A DNA stretch of 64,000 nucleotides, from positions 2,577,501 to 2,641,500 of the forward strand of contig NZ_CP128540.1 of the NCBI RefSeq assembly GCF_021283545.2, written 5' to 3'. The stretch comes from Pseudomonas alloputida. Its GTDB lineage: Bacteria > Pseudomonadota > Gammaproteobacteria > Pseudomonadales > Pseudomonadaceae. Each line of letters opens with the position of its first letter. Position 1 is the stretch's first letter. The notes beneath the pieces were generated by a model, which worked only from the letters and a program-made list of their open reading frames with translations, made no database searches and was not told the origin of the DNA. A program made the position numbers and the translations under genes. Of the stretch, positions 53,786 through 64,000 are shown in pieces.

Positions 53786-55093
53786 ATGCAAGCGTCCAAT
53801 TCCCGTTCCCTTCGTCGCTGGCTCGTCGGCCTGCTGATCCTGCTGCTGGTGGCTGCACTAGCCTGGTGGCTGTGGCCCGCAGCGACGCCTGCGCATAAAG
53901 AAGCCGGTGGCGTGCGCGGTGGCAAGGGCATGGGCATGATCGGTGGCCGCCCAGGTTTTGGCGGCTCCAGCGACCCGGTACCCGTACGCGTCGTGCCGGT
54001 GCGGATAGGCGACTTCCCCCTCTACTACAAAGCCTTGGGCACGGTTACCGCGACCAATACGGTCAATGTGCGCAGCCGCGTGGCTGGCGAACTGGTGAAA
54101 ATCCACTTCAAGGAAGGCCAGCGCGTCAAGGCTGGCGACCTGCTGGCCGAAATCGACCCGCGCCCTTATCGCATCGCCCTGCAGCAGGCCGAAGGCACCT
54201 TGGCGCAGAACCAGGCACAGTTGAAGAACGCTCAGGTCGACCTGGCCCGCTATAAAGGCCTGTACGCTGAAGACAGCATCGCCAAGCAAACACTGGACAC
54301 CGCCGAAGCCCAGGTTGCGCAGTTCCAGGGGCTGGTCAAGACCAATCAGGCACAGGTCAACGACGCCCGCCTGAACCTCGATTTCACCCAGATCCGTGCG
54401 CCCATCAGTGGCCGTGTGGGCCTGCGCCAGCTCGATCTGGGCAACCTGGTGGCCGCCAACGACACCACCGCGCTGGTGGTGATCACCCAGACCGAGCCGA
54501 TCAACGTCGCCTTCACCCTGCCGGAAACCGAACTGAGCACTGTGCTGGAGCGCTACCGCAGTGGCGCCAGCCTGCCGGTCGAGGCCTGGGACCGCGGTGA
54601 CAGCAAGCTGCAATCCACCGGTGTGCTGGGCAGCATCGACAACCAGATCGACACCACCACCGGCACGCTGAAGTTCAAAGGCCGTTTCGAGAACAAGGAC
54701 CTGGCCCTGTTCCCCAACCAGTTCGTCAACGTGCGCTTGCTGGCCGACACCCTCAAACAGGTGGTCATGGCCCCGGCCGCGGCCATCCAGTTTGGCAACG
54801 ATGGCACCTTCGCCTATGTGGTCAATGAGCAGAGCACCGTCAATGTCCGCAAGCTGAAGGTGGGTGCCAGCGATGGCGAGAACAGCGTCATTCTCGACGG
54901 CTTGAAGGCCGGCGACCGTCTGGTGCTGGAAGGCACCGACCGCCTGCGCGAAGGCACCAAGGTGGAAGTGGTCGAAGACAGCTCGCAAGTGCCGACTAGC
55001 CCGGGCCAGCACCTGCAAGGGCAGGAAGCCAAGGGCGCGGCGCAAACAGGTGAAGCACAACCCGGCAACGCAGCAGGCAAGGCGGGCGCATGA
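53786..55093 (+). CDS. mdtA: RND efflux periplasmic adaptor (MdtA/MuxA-like)
   Basis: A 435-aa membrane fusion protein. N-terminal anchor [19 protein letters not shown], then barrel-sandwich hybrid ([35 protein letters not shown]), alpha-hairpin ([15 protein letters not shown]), and [27 protein letters not shown]. It links two RND pumps to the outer-membrane channel. The stop overlaps the next start (ATGA). First gene of a four-gene operon. Confidence 0.93.
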   Translation: MQASNSRSLRRWLVGLLILLLVAALAWWLWPAATPAHKEAGGVRGGKGMGMIGGRPGFGGSSDPVPVRVVPVRIGDFPLYYKALGTVTATNTVNVRSRVAGELVKIHFKEGQRVKAGDLLAEIDPRPYRIALQQAEGTLAQNQAQLKNAQVDLARYKGLYAEDSIAKQTLDTAEAQVAQFQGLVKTNQAQVNDARLNLDFTQIRAPISGRVGLRQLDLGNLVAANDTTALVVITQTEPINVAFTLPETELSTVLERYRSGASLPVEAWDRGDSKLQSTGVLGSIDNQIDTTTGTLKFKGRFENKDLALFPNQFVNVRLLADTLKQVVMAPAAAIQFGNDGTFAYVVNEQSTVNVRKLKVGASDGENSVILDGLKAGDRLVLEGTDRLREGTKVEVVEDSSQVPTSPGQHLQGQEAKGAAQTGEAQPGNAAGKAGA

Positions 55094-58000
55094 ACCTCTC
55101 GCGCCTGTTCATCCTGCGCCCGGTCGCCACCACGCTGAGCATGCTGGCCATCGTGCTGGCCGGCCTGATCGCCTACAAGTTGCTGCCGGTTTCCGCCTTG
55201 CCGCAGGTGGATTACCCGACCATTCGCGTCATGACCCTGTACCCCGGCGCCAGCCCGCAGGTGATGACCAGCGCCGTCACCGCACCGCTGGAACGCCAGT
55301 TCGGCCAGATGCCGGGCCTGGAACAGATGGCCTCGACCAGTTCTGGCGGTGCGTCGGTGCTGACCTTGCGTTTCAACCTCGACATGAACATGGACGTTGC
55401 CGAGCAACAGGTGCAGGCCGCGATCAACGCCGCCAGCAACCTGCTGCCCAGTGACCTGCCGGCACCGCCGGTGTACAACAAGGTCAACCCGGCCGACACC
55501 CCGGTGCTGACCCTGGCCATCTCCAGCAAGACCATGCCGCTGCCCAAGCTCAACGACCTGGTCGATACCCGCGTGGCGCAAAAGCTTGCGCAAATCAGCG
55601 GTGTGGGCATGGTCAGCATTGCCGGTGGCCAGCGCCAGGCGGTACGCATCAAGGTCAACGTCGACGCCCTGGCGGCCAATGGCTTGAATCTGGATGACGT
55701 GCGCACGCTGATCGGTGCCTCCAACGTCAACCAGCCCAAAGGCAACTTCGACGGCCCGACCCGGGTGTCGATGCTCGATGCCAACGACCAGCTGCGCTCT
55801 CCCGAGGAGTACGCCAACCTGATCCTGGCCTACAACAACGGTGCGCCGCTGCGCCTGAAGGATGTGGCCGAAATCGTCGACGGCGCCGAGAACGAGCGGC
55901 TGGCCGCCTGGGCGAACGAGAACCATGCAGTGCTGCTGAACATCCAGCGTCAGCCGGGCGCCAACGTGATCGAAGTGGTCGACCGCATCAAGGGCCTGCT
56001 GCCGTCGATCACCGACAACCTGCCGGCGGGCCTCGATGTATCGGTGCTGACCGACCGCACCCAGACCATCCGCGCTGCGGTCAAGGACGTGCAGCACGAA
56101 CTGCTGATCGCCATCGTTCTGGTGGTGATGGTCACCTTCGTTTTCCTGCGCCGTTTCAGCGCCACCCTCATTCCGTCGATTGCCGTGCCACTGTCGCTGA
56201 TCGGGACGTTCGGGGTCATGTACCTGGCCGGGTTCTCGGTCAACAATCTGACACTCATGGCCCTGACCATCGCCACCGGCTTTGTGGTCGATGATGCCAT
56301 AGTCATGCTGGAGAACATCTCCCGGCATATCGAAGAGGGCGAGACGCCCATGCAGGCGGCACTCAAGGGCGCCCGACAGATTGGCTTCACCCTGATTTCG
56401 CTGACCTTCTCGCTGATTGCGGTACTGATCCCGTTGCTGTTCATGGCGGACGTGGTCGGTCGCCTGTTCCGCGAGTTCGCCATCACGCTGGCAGTGGCCA
56501 TTCTGATTTCCCTGGTGGTGTCCCTGACCCTGACGCCGATGATGTGCGCGCGTCTGCTCAAGCGCGAGCCCGAGGAAGAAGAACAAGGCCGCTTCTACCG
56601 CGCCAGTGGCGCCTGGATCGACTGGCTGATCCAGCACTACGGCAGTGCCCTGCAGTGGGTGCTCAAGCATCAGCCGCTGACCTTGCTGGTGGCGGTGGCC
56701 AGCCTGGTGCTCACGGTGTTCCTGTACATGGTCGTGCCCAAGGGCTTCTTCCCGGTGCAGGATACCGGGGTGATCCAGGGTATTTCCGAAGCGCCGCAGT
56801 CCACCTCGTTCGCTGCCATGAGCGAACGTCAGCAGGCCCTGAGCAAGGTCATCCTGCAAGACCCGGCCGTGCAGAGCCTGTCGTCCTACATTGGCGTAGA
56901 CGGCGACAACGCCACGCTCAACAGTGGTCGCCTGCTGATCAACCTCAAGCCCCACGGCGAGCGCGATGTCAGCGCCAGCGAAGTGATCAGCCGCCTGCAG
57001 CCGCAGGTCGACCGGCTGGTGGGCATCCGCCTGTTCATGCAGCCGGTGCAAGACCTCAGCATCGAGGACCGGGTCAGCCGGACCCAGTACCAGTTCAGCC
57101 TGTCGTCGCCGGACGCCGACCTGCTGGCGCAGTGGAGCGGCAAGCTGGTGCAGGCGCTGCAGCAGCGCCCGGAACTGGCCGATGTGGCCAGCGACCTGCA
57201 GGACAAGGGCTTGCAGGTGTACCTGGTAATCGACCGTGACATGGCCAGCCGCCTGGGGATCAGCGTCTCGCAGATCACCAATGCCCTGTACGACGCCTTC
57301 GGCCAGCGGCAGATCTCGACCATCTACACCCAGGCCAGCCAGTACCGCGTGGTGTTGCAGTCCAGTGACGCCGCCACGATCGGCCCGCAGGCGCTGGAGT
57401 CGATCCACGTCAAGGCCACCGATGGCGGCCAGGTGCGCCTTTCGGCGCTGGCGCGGATCGAGCAGCGTCAAGCGCAGCTGGCTATTTCCCACATCGGCCA
57501 GTTCCCGGCGGTGACCTTGTCGTTCAACCTGGCCCACGGCGCGTCGCTGGGCGAAGCCGTGCAGGTGATCGAGCAGGTGCAGAAGGACATCGGCATGCCG
57601 CTGGGTGTGCAGACCCGCTTCCAGGGTGCGGCGGAGGCCTTCCAGGCGTCGCTGTCGAGTACCCTGCTGCTGATTCTGGCGGCGGTGGTGACCATGTACA
57701 TCGTGCTGGGGGTGCTGTACGAAAGCTACATCCACCCGATCACCATCCTCTCGACCCTGCCGTCGGCGGCGGTCGGTGCCTTGCTGGCCTTGCTCATCAG
57801 CGGTAACGACCTGGGCATGATCGCCATCATCGGCATCATCCTGCTGATCGGTATCGTCAAGAAGAACGCGATCATGATGATCGACTTCGCCCTGGAGGCC
57901 GAGCGCAATCAGGGCATGAGCCCGCGCGATGCCATCTACCAGGCGGCGTTGCTGCGCTTCCGGCCGATCCTGATGACCACCCTGGCCGCGCTGTTTGGTG

Positions 58001-58188
58001 CGGTGCCGCTGATGCTTGCCACCGGTTCGGGCGCCGAGCTGCGCCAGCCACTGGGCCTGGTGATGGTCGGCGGGTTGCTGGTCAGCCAGGTGCTGACGCT
58101 GTTCACCACTCCGGTCATCTACCTGTACTTCGATCGCCTGGCCCGCCGCCTGCGCCCGGCCACTGACGTGAAGCAGGCCCAGGCATGA
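55090..58188 (+). CDS. mdtB: RND efflux transporter (MdtB/MuxB-like)
   Basis: A 1032-aa proton-driven pump subunit with 12 membrane helices and two large periplasmic loops. [20 protein letters not shown] starts TM1, and the proton-relay aspartates lie in TM4 ([23 protein letters not shown]). [20 protein letters not shown] is the periplasmic second-half signature. It forms a heterotrimer with the MdtC-like product, known for exporting novobiocin, bile salts and other drugs in homologues. Both ends overlap neighbours by ATGA. Confidence 0.93.
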   Translation: MNLSRLFILRPVATTLSMLAIVLAGLIAYKLLPVSALPQVDYPTIRVMTLYPGASPQVMTSAVTAPLERQFGQMPGLEQMASTSSGGASVLTLRFNLDMNMDVAEQQVQAAINAASNLLPSDLPAPPVYNKVNPADTPVLTLAISSKTMPLPKLNDLVDTRVAQKLAQISGVGMVSIAGGQRQAVRIKVNVDALAANGLNLDDVRTLIGASNVNQPKGNFDGPTRVSMLDANDQLRSPEEYANLILAYNNGAPLRLKDVAEIVDGAENERLAAWANENHAVLLNIQRQPGANVIEVVDRIKGLLPSITDNLPAGLDVSVLTDRTQTIRAAVKDVQHELLIAIVLVVMVTFVFLRRFSATLIPSIAVPLSLIGTFGVMYLAGFSVNNLTLMALTIATGFVVDDAIVMLENISRHIEEGETPMQAALKGARQIGFTLISLTFSLIAVLIPLLFMADVVGRLFREFAITLAVAILISLVVSLTLTPMMCARLLKREPEEEEQGRFYRASGAWIDWLIQHYGSALQWVLKHQPLTLLVAVASLVLTVFLYMVVPKGFFPVQDTGVIQGISEAPQSTSFAAMSERQQALSKVILQDPAVQSLSSYIGVDGDNATLNSGRLLINLKPHGERDVSASEVISRLQPQVDRLVGIRLFMQPVQDLSIEDRVSRTQYQFSLSSPDADLLAQWSGKLVQALQQRPELADVASDLQDKGLQVYLVIDRDMASRLGISVSQITNALYDAFGQRQISTIYTQASQYRVVLQSSDAATIGPQALESIHVKATDGGQVRLSALARIEQRQAQLAISHIGQFPAVTLSFNLAHGASLGEAVQVIEQVQKDIGMPLGVQTRFQGAAEAFQASLSSTLLLILAAVVTMYIVLGVLYESYIHPITILSTLPSAAVGALLALLISGNDLGMIAIIGIILLIGIVKKNAIMMIDFALEAERNQGMSPRDAIYQAALLRFRPILMTTLAALFGAVPLMLATGSGAELRQPLGLVMVGGLLVSQVLTLFTTPVIYLYFDRLARRLRPATDVKQAQA

Positions 58189-61100
58189 ACCTGTCCGGGC
58201 CTTTCATTCGTCGCCCGGTGGCGACCATGCTGTTGAGCCTGGCGATCATGCTGCTGGGCGGGGTCAGCTTTGGCTTGCTGCCGGTGGCGCCTCTGCCGCA
58301 AATGGACTTCCCGGTGATCGTGGTGTCGGCGAACCTGTCTGGTGCCAGCCCCGAGGTCATGGCGTCCACCGTGGCCACACCGCTGGAGCGCAAGCTGGGC
58401 AGCATCGCCGGCGTCACCACGCTCACCAGCAGCTCCAACCAGGGTTCGACACGGGTAGTCATCGGCTTCGAGTTGGGCCGTGACATCGATGGCGCAGCCC
58501 GTGAGGTTCAAGCGGCGATCAACGCTACCCGCAACCTGCTGCCCAGTGGCATGCGCAGCATGCCCACCTACAAGAAGATCAACCCGTCGCAGGCGCCGAT
58601 CATGGTGCTGTCGCTGACTTCGGATGTGTTGCAGAAAGGCCAGCTGTATGACCTGGCCGACACCATCCTTTCACAGAGCCTGGCTCAGGTGTCGGGGGTA
58701 GGGGAGGTGCAGATCGGTGGCAGTTCGCTGCCGGCCGTGCGCATTGCCGTCGAGCCGCAACTGCTCAACCAGTACAACCTGTCGCTGGACGAAGTGCGCA
58801 CCGCAGTATCCAACGCCAACCAGCGCCGGCCCATGGGCTTTGTCGAAGACGCCGAGCGCAACTGGCAGGTGCGGGCCAACGACCAGTTGGAAAGCGCCAA
58901 GGATTACGAGCCGGTGGTGATTCGCCAACAGAACGGCACCATTCTGCGCCTGTCTGACGTGGCGACCGTCACCGACGGCGTTGAAAACCGTTACAACAGC
59001 GGCTTCTTCAACGACCAGGCAGCGGTGCTGCTGGTGGTCAACCGCCAGACCGGCGCCAACATCATCGAAACGGTCGACCAGATCAAGGCGCAGCTACCGG
59101 CACTGCAGTCGTTGCTGCCTGCCAGCGTGCAACTGAACGTGGCCATGGACCGCTCGCCCGTGATCAAGGCCACCCTCAAAGAGGCCGAGCACACCCTGCT
59201 GATCGCCGTGGTGCTGGTGATCCTGGTGGTCTACCTGTTCCTCGGCAGCCTGCGCGCCTCGCTGATCCCCAGCCTGGCGGTGCCGGTATCGCTGGTGGGC
59301 ACGTTCGCAGTCATGTACGTGTGCGGTTTCTCGCTCAACAACCTGTCGCTGATGGCGCTGATCCTTGCCACCGGGCTGGTGGTGGACGATGCCATCGTGG
59401 TGCTGGAAAACATCTCCAGGCATATCGAGAACGGCCAGCCACCGATGAAGGCGGCCTTCCTGGGCGCCAAGGAGGTGGGTTTCACCTTGCTGTCGATGAA
59501 CGTGTCGCTGGTGGCGGTGTTCGTCTCCATCCTGTTCATGGGCGGCATCGTGCGCAACCTGTTCCAGGAGTTTTCCATCACCCTGGCGGCGGCGATCATC
59601 GTCTCGCTGGTGGTGTCGCTCACCCTTACACCGATGCTCTGCGCCCGCTGGCTCAAGCCGCAACAGGCCGAGCAGACACGCCTGCAGCGCTGGAGCGACA
59701 CGCTGCATCAGCGCATGGTTGCTGCCTATGACCACAGCCTGGGCTGGGCCCTGCGCCACAAGCGGCTGACCCTGCTCAGCCTGCTGGCCACCATCGGCAT
59801 CAACATCGCCCTGTACGTGGTGGTGCCCAAGACGCTGATGCCCCAGCAGGATACCGGCCAGTTGATGGGCTTCATCCGGGGTGACGACGGCCTGTCGTTC
59901 ACGGTGATGCAGCCGAAGATGGAAATCTACCGCCGCGCCTTGCTGGCCGACCCGGCAGTACAGAGCGTCGCCGGTTTCATCGGTGGCAACAGCGGTACCA
60001 ACAACGCCTTTGTGCTGGTGCGCCTGAAACCGATCAGCGAGCGCAAGATCGACGCGCAGAAGGTGATCGAGCGCCTGCGCAAGGAACTGCCCAAAGTGCC
60101 CGGCGGGCGCCTGTTCCTGATGGCCGACCAGGACCTGCAACTGGGGGGCGGTGGGCGTGACCAGACCTCTTCTCAGTACCTGTATACCCTGCAAAGCGGC
60201 GACCTGGCGGCGTTGCGCGAATGGTTTCCCAAGGTGGTCGCGGCGCTGCGTGCACTGCCTGAGCTGACCGCCATCGACGCCCGCGATGGTGCCGGTACCC
60301 AACAGGTGACGCTGGTGGTCGACCGTGACCAGGCCAAGCGCCTGGGCATCGACATGGACATGGTCACCGCAGTACTGAACAACGCCTACAGCCAGCGGCA
60401 GATCTCCACCATCTATGACAGCCTCAACCAGTACCAGGTGGTGCTCGAGATCAACCCGAAATACGCCTGGGACCCGAGCACGCTGGAGCAAGTGCAGGTG
60501 ATCACCGCCGACGGCGCCCGGGTGCCGCTGTCGACCATCGCCCACTACGAGAACAGCCTGGCCAACGACCGGGTCAGCCACGAAGGCCAGTTCGCCTCGG
60601 AAGACATCGCCTTCGACGTCGCCGAGGGCTACAGCCCCGACCAGGCCATGGCGGCACTGGAGCGCGCGGTGGCCAAACTGGGCCTGCCCGAGGAGGTGAT
60701 TGCCAAGCTCGGCGGCACTGCCGATGCCTTTGCCCAGACCCAGCAGGGCCAGCCCTTCATGATTCTTGGCGCACTGCTGCTGGTGTACCTGGTGCTGGGC
60801 ATTCTGTATGAAAGCTACATTCACCCGCTGACCATTCTATCGACACTGCCTTCGGCGGGCGTCGGTGCCTTGCTGGCGCTGTACGTCACCGGTGGCGAGT
60901 TCAGCCTGATCTCGTTGCTGGGGCTGTTCCTGTTGATCGGGGTGGTGAAAAAGAATGCCATCCTGATGATCGACCTGGCCTTGCAGCTGGAGCGCCATCA
61001 GGGCTTTTCGCCGGAAGAGTCGATCCGCCGGGCCTGCCTGCTGCGCCTGCGGCCGATCCTGATGACCACCCTGGCGGCAATCCTTGGCGCATTGCCGTTG

Positions 61101-61292
61101 CTGCTGAGCCAGGCTGAAGGCGCAGAAATGCGTCAGCCGCTGGGCCTGACCATCATCGGTGGCCTGGTGTTCAGCCAGATCCTCACCCTTTATACGACGC
61201 CGGTGGTTTACCTGTACCTGGACCGCCTGCGCCACCGTTTCAACCGTTGGCGCGGCGTGCGTACCGACGCCGCTCTGGAAACCCCGCTATGA
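58185..61292 (+). CDS. mdtC: RND efflux transporter (MdtC/MuxC-like)
   Basis: A 1035-aa RND subunit, similar to but distinct from its neighbour. TM1 [22 protein letters not shown]4 [23 protein letters not shown], and [15 protein letters not shown] after the central repeat. Two unequal pump genes side by side are the hallmark of MdtBC/MuxBC, in which one subunit drives proton transport and the other binds substrate. Confidence 0.93.
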   Translation: MNLSGPFIRRPVATMLLSLAIMLLGGVSFGLLPVAPLPQMDFPVIVVSANLSGASPEVMASTVATPLERKLGSIAGVTTLTSSSNQGSTRVVIGFELGRDIDGAAREVQAAINATRNLLPSGMRSMPTYKKINPSQAPIMVLSLTSDVLQKGQLYDLADTILSQSLAQVSGVGEVQIGGSSLPAVRIAVEPQLLNQYNLSLDEVRTAVSNANQRRPMGFVEDAERNWQVRANDQLESAKDYEPVVIRQQNGTILRLSDVATVTDGVENRYNSGFFNDQAAVLLVVNRQTGANIIETVDQIKAQLPALQSLLPASVQLNVAMDRSPVIKATLKEAEHTLLIAVVLVILVVYLFLGSLRASLIPSLAVPVSLVGTFAVMYVCGFSLNNLSLMALILATGLVVDDAIVVLENISRHIENGQPPMKAAFLGAKEVGFTLLSMNVSLVAVFVSILFMGGIVRNLFQEFSITLAAAIIVSLVVSLTLTPMLCARWLKPQQAEQTRLQRWSDTLHQRMVAAYDHSLGWALRHKRLTLLSLLATIGINIALYVVVPKTLMPQQDTGQLMGFIRGDDGLSFTVMQPKMEIYRRALLADPAVQSVAGFIGGNSGTNNAFVLVRLKPISERKIDAQKVIERLRKELPKVPGGRLFLMADQDLQLGGGGRDQTSSQYLYTLQSGDLAALREWFPKVVAALRALPELTAIDARDGAGTQQVTLVVDRDQAKRLGIDMDMVTAVLNNAYSQRQISTIYDSLNQYQVVLEINPKYAWDPSTLEQVQVITADGARVPLSTIAHYENSLANDRVSHEGQFASEDIAFDVAEGYSPDQAMAALERAVAKLGLPEEVIAKLGGTADAFAQTQQGQPFMILGALLLVYLVLGILYESYIHPLTILSTLPSAGVGALLALYVTGGEFSLISLLGLFLLIGVVKKNAILMIDLALQLERHQGFSPEESIRRACLLRLRPILMTTLAAILGALPLLLSQAEGAEMRQPLGLTIIGGLVFSQILTLYTTPVVYLYLDRLRHRFNRWRGVRTDAALETPL

Positions 61293-62779
61293 CTTTTGCC
61301 CAGACCCCACTTCACCGTGCCCTGCAAGCACTGACCCGTGGCCGTGGCTCGCGCCTGCTCGGTGCCGGGTTGTGCGTGGCCTTGCTCAGTGCCTGTACCC
61401 TGAGCCCCGACTACCACCGCCCTGAGCTGAACAGCACGGCGGCGCAGTTCAAGCACGCCGAAGGCTGGACCCAGGCCTCGCCGTCCGACGCCATCGCCCG
61501 CGGCGCCTGGTGGGAAATCTACGGCGATGCTGGGCTCAATGCGCTGGTCGAAGAGCTCAACCGCAGCAACCAGACCGTGGCGCAATCAGAAGCCCAGTAT
61601 CGCCAGGCCCAGGCGCTGGTGCGCAGCAGCCGTGCGGCGCTGTTCCCCAGCCTGGACCTGAGCACCAGCAAGAACCGCTCGGCGCAGGGCACCGGCAGCT
61701 CCAGTTCCAGCCTGTCCAATAACAGCAGCGGCATTCGCAACACCTACAACGCGCAGTTGGGCGTGAGCTGGGAGATCGACCTGTGGGGCAAGCTGCGCGA
61801 AACCCTGAATGCCAACGAGGCCAGTGCCGAAGCCAGTTTCGCCGACCTTGCGTCGATCCGCTTGAGCCAACAGTCGGAACTGGTGCAGAACTACCTGCAA
61901 TTGCGGGTGATCGATGAGCAGAAGCGCTTGCTGGAAGCCACCGTGGCGGCTTATGAGCGCTCGCTGCGAATGAACGAAAACCAGTACCGCGCCGGTGTCG
62001 CCGGCCCGGATGCCGTGGCCCAGGCCCGTACGCAGCTCAAAAGTACCCAGGCTGACCTGATTGACCTGATCTGGCAGCGTGCGCAGTTCGAAAACGCCAT
62101 CGCCGTGCTGCTGGGCAAGGCTCCGGCCGACTTCGCCCTGGCCGACAGCAAGGCGATTCCCGCGTTGCCGCAAATACCGGTTTCGCTGCCTTCGCAGCTG
62201 CTGGAGCGGCGCCCGGACATCGCTGCAGCCGAACGCAACGTGATGGCGGCCAACGCCAACATCGGGGTGTCGCGGGCAGCCTATTTCCCGGACCTCAGCC
62301 TGAGCATGAGTGGCGGTTATTCCAGCAGCAGCTTCAGCAACTGGATCGAGCTGCCCAACCGCTACTGGTCGGTAGGCCCGCAGCTGGCGCTGACCCTGTT
62401 CGACGCCGGCAAACGCAGCGCCGAGGTCGACCGCACGGTGGCCGTGTATGACCAGACGGTGGCGCAGTACCGCCAGACCGTGCTGGACGGTTTCAGGGAA
62501 GTGGAAAACCTGCTGGTTCAGCTGAAGGTGTATGGCGATGAAGCCGTGGTGCGCCAAGAGGCGCTTGATGCTGCCCGCGAGTCGTTGCGCCTGACCGAGA
62601 ACCAGTACCGCGCCGGGCTGATCGGCTATCTGGATGTGGTCAACGTGCAAACCACGGCGCTGAGCAACGAGCGCAGCGTGCTGAACCTGCTGCAAGGGCG
62701 CCTGGTGGCCAGTGTGCAACTGGTGGCTGCGTTGGGCGGCGGCTGGGATGCAGAGCAGGCGTTTGCCGAGCAGAATTGA
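61289..62779 (+). CDS. opmB: Outer-membrane efflux lipoprotein (OprM/OpmB family)
   Basis: A 496-aa TolC-like channel with a lipoprotein signal (VALLSACTLSPDYHRPEL, lipobox LSAC) and two OEP repeats (VAQSEAQYRQAQALVRSSRAALFPS.. and LTENQYRAGLIGYLDVVNVQTTALSNER). It completes a tripartite pump with the adaptor and pumps upstream. The operon keeps its own channel, as in P. aeruginosa MuxABC-OpmB. Confidence 0.92.
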   Translation: MTFAQTPLHRALQALTRGRGSRLLGAGLCVALLSACTLSPDYHRPELNSTAAQFKHAEGWTQASPSDAIARGAWWEIYGDAGLNALVEELNRSNQTVAQSEAQYRQAQALVRSSRAALFPSLDLSTSKNRSAQGTGSSSSSLSNNSSGIRNTYNAQLGVSWEIDLWGKLRETLNANEASAEASFADLASIRLSQQSELVQNYLQLRVIDEQKRLLEATVAAYERSLRMNENQYRAGVAGPDAVAQARTQLKSTQADLIDLIWQRAQFENAIAVLLGKAPADFALADSKAIPALPQIPVSLPSQLLERRPDIAAAERNVMAANANIGVSRAAYFPDLSLSMSGGYSSSSFSNWIELPNRYWSVGPQLALTLFDAGKRSAEVDRTVAVYDQTVAQYRQTVLDGFREVENLLVQLKVYGDEAVVRQEALDAARESLRLTENQYRAGLIGYLDVVNVQTTALSNERSVLNLLQGRLVASVQLVAALGGGWDAEQAFAEQN

Positions 62780-62909
62780 CCACGCGCAAGGGCGGGGCGC
62801 TGGGGTTATTGGATCCATTCCCATTCGCAAAAACCCCGTGCGTTTCGCTTAAGCTTGAGTACAATCGTCAGCTTTTGCCGGGCCCCCTTTCCCGGCGCTG
62901 GAACTCTCA

Positions 62910-64000
62910 ATGCTGACCGGTAGCTACTCCTCTTCGCTGGTGTTGATTTCGCTGTGCGTGGCGATCCTGGCATCCTATACCGCCCTTGACCTGACCGGCC
63001 GCATCGCCACGGCCAAGGGCCGCGCTGCCTGCCTGTGGATGGGCGGCGGTGCGTTGGCCATGGGCATCGGCGTGTGGTCGATGCACTTCATTGGCATGCT
63101 TGCCTTCAGCTTGCCCATCGACTTGGGGTACGACCTGGCCCTGACCGCGTTCTCGCTGCTGATCGCTGTGCTGTCCTCGGGCTTTGCCTTGTGGCTGGTC
63201 AGCCAGCCGAGCCTGCCAGCGCTGCAGTTGGGGTTTGGCGCGCTGATCATGGGCGCCGGTATCGCTTGCATGCACTACACCGGCATGGCTGCCCTGCGCA
63301 TGCTGCCGGGCATCGATTACGACCCGACGTTGTTCGGTGCTTCGCTGCTGATTGCCGTAGGCGCCTCGGCGGCGGCATTGTGGATCGCGTTCCGCCTGCG
63401 CAGACACACCCCCTATGTACGGCAGATCCGCGGCCTGGCGGCGGTGGTCATGGGCGTTGCCATCGTGGGCATGCATTACACCGGCATGGCAGCGGCGAAT
63501 TTCCCCGAGGGCAGCTTTTGCGGCGCGCTGGGCGGCGGGTTGCAGGGGGACAGCCTGGTTTACCTAGTGCTGATCACCACGCTGGCAGTACTGGCAGTGG
63601 CTTTGCTGACTTCGGTGCTGGACGCGCGTCTCGAGGCACGTACAGCCGAGTTGGCCCGTTCGCTGACCTTGGCCAACCAGGAACTGACCCAACTGGCCTT
63701 GCACGACACCCTCACCGATCTGCCCAACCGTACCCTGCTGGCCGATCGCATCGAACAGGCCATCGCCAAAGTGGCGGAGCAGGGCGGCTGTTTTGCCCTG
63801 ATGTTCATTGATCTGGACGGTTTCAAACCCGTCAACGATGCCTTTGGCCATCATATTGGAGACCTTCTGCTCAAGGCAGTGGCGGCCCGCCTGCGCGGCC
63901 ACCTGCACAGCCAGGACACGCTGGCTCGGATTGGCGGCGACGAATTCGTGCTGCTGGTGGAGCTGCAGGAGCCGAACGATGCCATGGACGTGGCGGTCAA
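62910..64000 (+). CDS. MHYT-GGDEF (probably GGDEF-EAL) signalling protein, truncated by window end
   Basis: At least 363 residues. An N-terminal MHYT sensor has three repeats (WSMHFIGMLAF, ACMHYTGMAAL, VGMHYTGMAAA) across about seven membrane helices; this domain is proposed to sense oxygen, CO or NO through copper. A diguanylate cyclase domain follows (LALHDTLTDLPNRTLLADRI, ARIGGDEFVLL) with intact GGDEF. The reading frame is open at 64000, so an EAL domain may follow. It controls cyclic di-GMP. Confidence 0.92.
   Translation, partial: MLTGSYSSSLVLISLCVAILASYTALDLTGRIATAKGRAACLWMGGGALAMGIGVWSMHFIGMLAFSLPIDLGYDLALTAFSLLIAVLSSGFALWLVSQPSLPALQLGFGALIMGAGIACMHYTGMAALRMLPGIDYDPTLFGASLLIAVGASAAALWIAFRLRRHTPYVRQIRGLAAVVMGVAIVGMHYTGMAAANFPEGSFCGALGGGLQGDSLVYLVLITTLAVLAVALLTSVLDARLEARTAELARSLTLANQELTQLALHDTLTDLPNRTLLADRIEQAIAKVAEQGGCFALMFIDLDGFKPVNDAFGHHIGDLLLKAVAARLRGHLHSQDTLARIGGDEFVLLVELQEPNDAMDVAV

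Overview
The window is about 63% GC Pseudomonas chromosome. The evidence is the 35-bp-type REP elements (core ggcctcttcgcggg), a GarD/KdgD glucarate operon beside a D-lysine (AmaC/DpkA/AmaD) cluster, an IorAB-cytochrome set, and a MuxABC-OpmB style tandem RND pump. Gene order matches, from memory and unverified, the PP_3581 to PP_362x stretch of Pseudomonas putida KT2440 read in reverse. The window begins inside one gene and ends inside a MHYT-GGDEF gene.

Layout. 1-5.1 kb: VOC protein, BCCT (BetT-like) transporter, three small genes including a LysE exporter, and a periplasmic family-3 binding protein. 5.1-9.2 kb: a three-gene molybdenum hydroxylase system (2Fe-2S subunit, Mo-binding subunit, tri-haem cytochrome c). 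9.5-11.7 kb: an OsmC-YcaO fusion. 11.8-17.9 kb: a VasX-like toxin gene followed by three related membrane proteins (putative immunity proteins). Two tiny effector remnants lie between them, and the copy next to the toxin is frameshifted. 18.2-23.4 kb: a lipoprotein, a DUF2231/sorbosone dehydrogenase pair, a TonB receptor broken by an in-frame stop, and a two-repeat periplasmic protein. 23.5-30.4 kb: single-gene metabolism and regulators (AlkC/D-like HEAT protein, YdcZ-like protein, two LysR proteins, YeeE-type permease, quinone oxidoreductase).

30.6-37.2 kb: a FadR-type regulator and a glucarate/galactarate operon (kdgD, MFS transporter, garD, ketoglutarate semialdehyde dehydrogenase). The same 10-bp motif lies in front of both. 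37.5-48.2 kb: a class-I amidotransferase-like hydrolase, then D-lysine uptake and catabolism. This comprises an ABC transporter, AmaD, an RpiR regulator, DpkA, AmaC and an amino-acid permease. 48.2-50.2 kb: Bcr/CflA-like MFS pump and thiol peroxidase.

50.3-53.55 kb is the most unusual region. An IS110-family element (transposase 442 aa, DEDD catalytic set) sits inside one arm of a REP pair. A bridge-RNA-like non-coding region lies upstream of its transposase. Next to it are three identical 348-bp elements that carry only a bridge-RNA-like gene and IS ends, interleaved with 3' transposase fragments. In the full IS, one RNA loop matches the REP target flank and the other matches its own right end. 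In the 348-bp elements, one loop matches the right end of the full IS, which is exactly their left flank, and the other matches their own, different right end. This looks like an RNA-guided satellite that targets the end of its helper IS.

53.8-62.8 kb: a four-gene RND efflux operon with overlapping start and stop codons. 62.9 kb to the end: a truncated MHYT-GGDEF protein.
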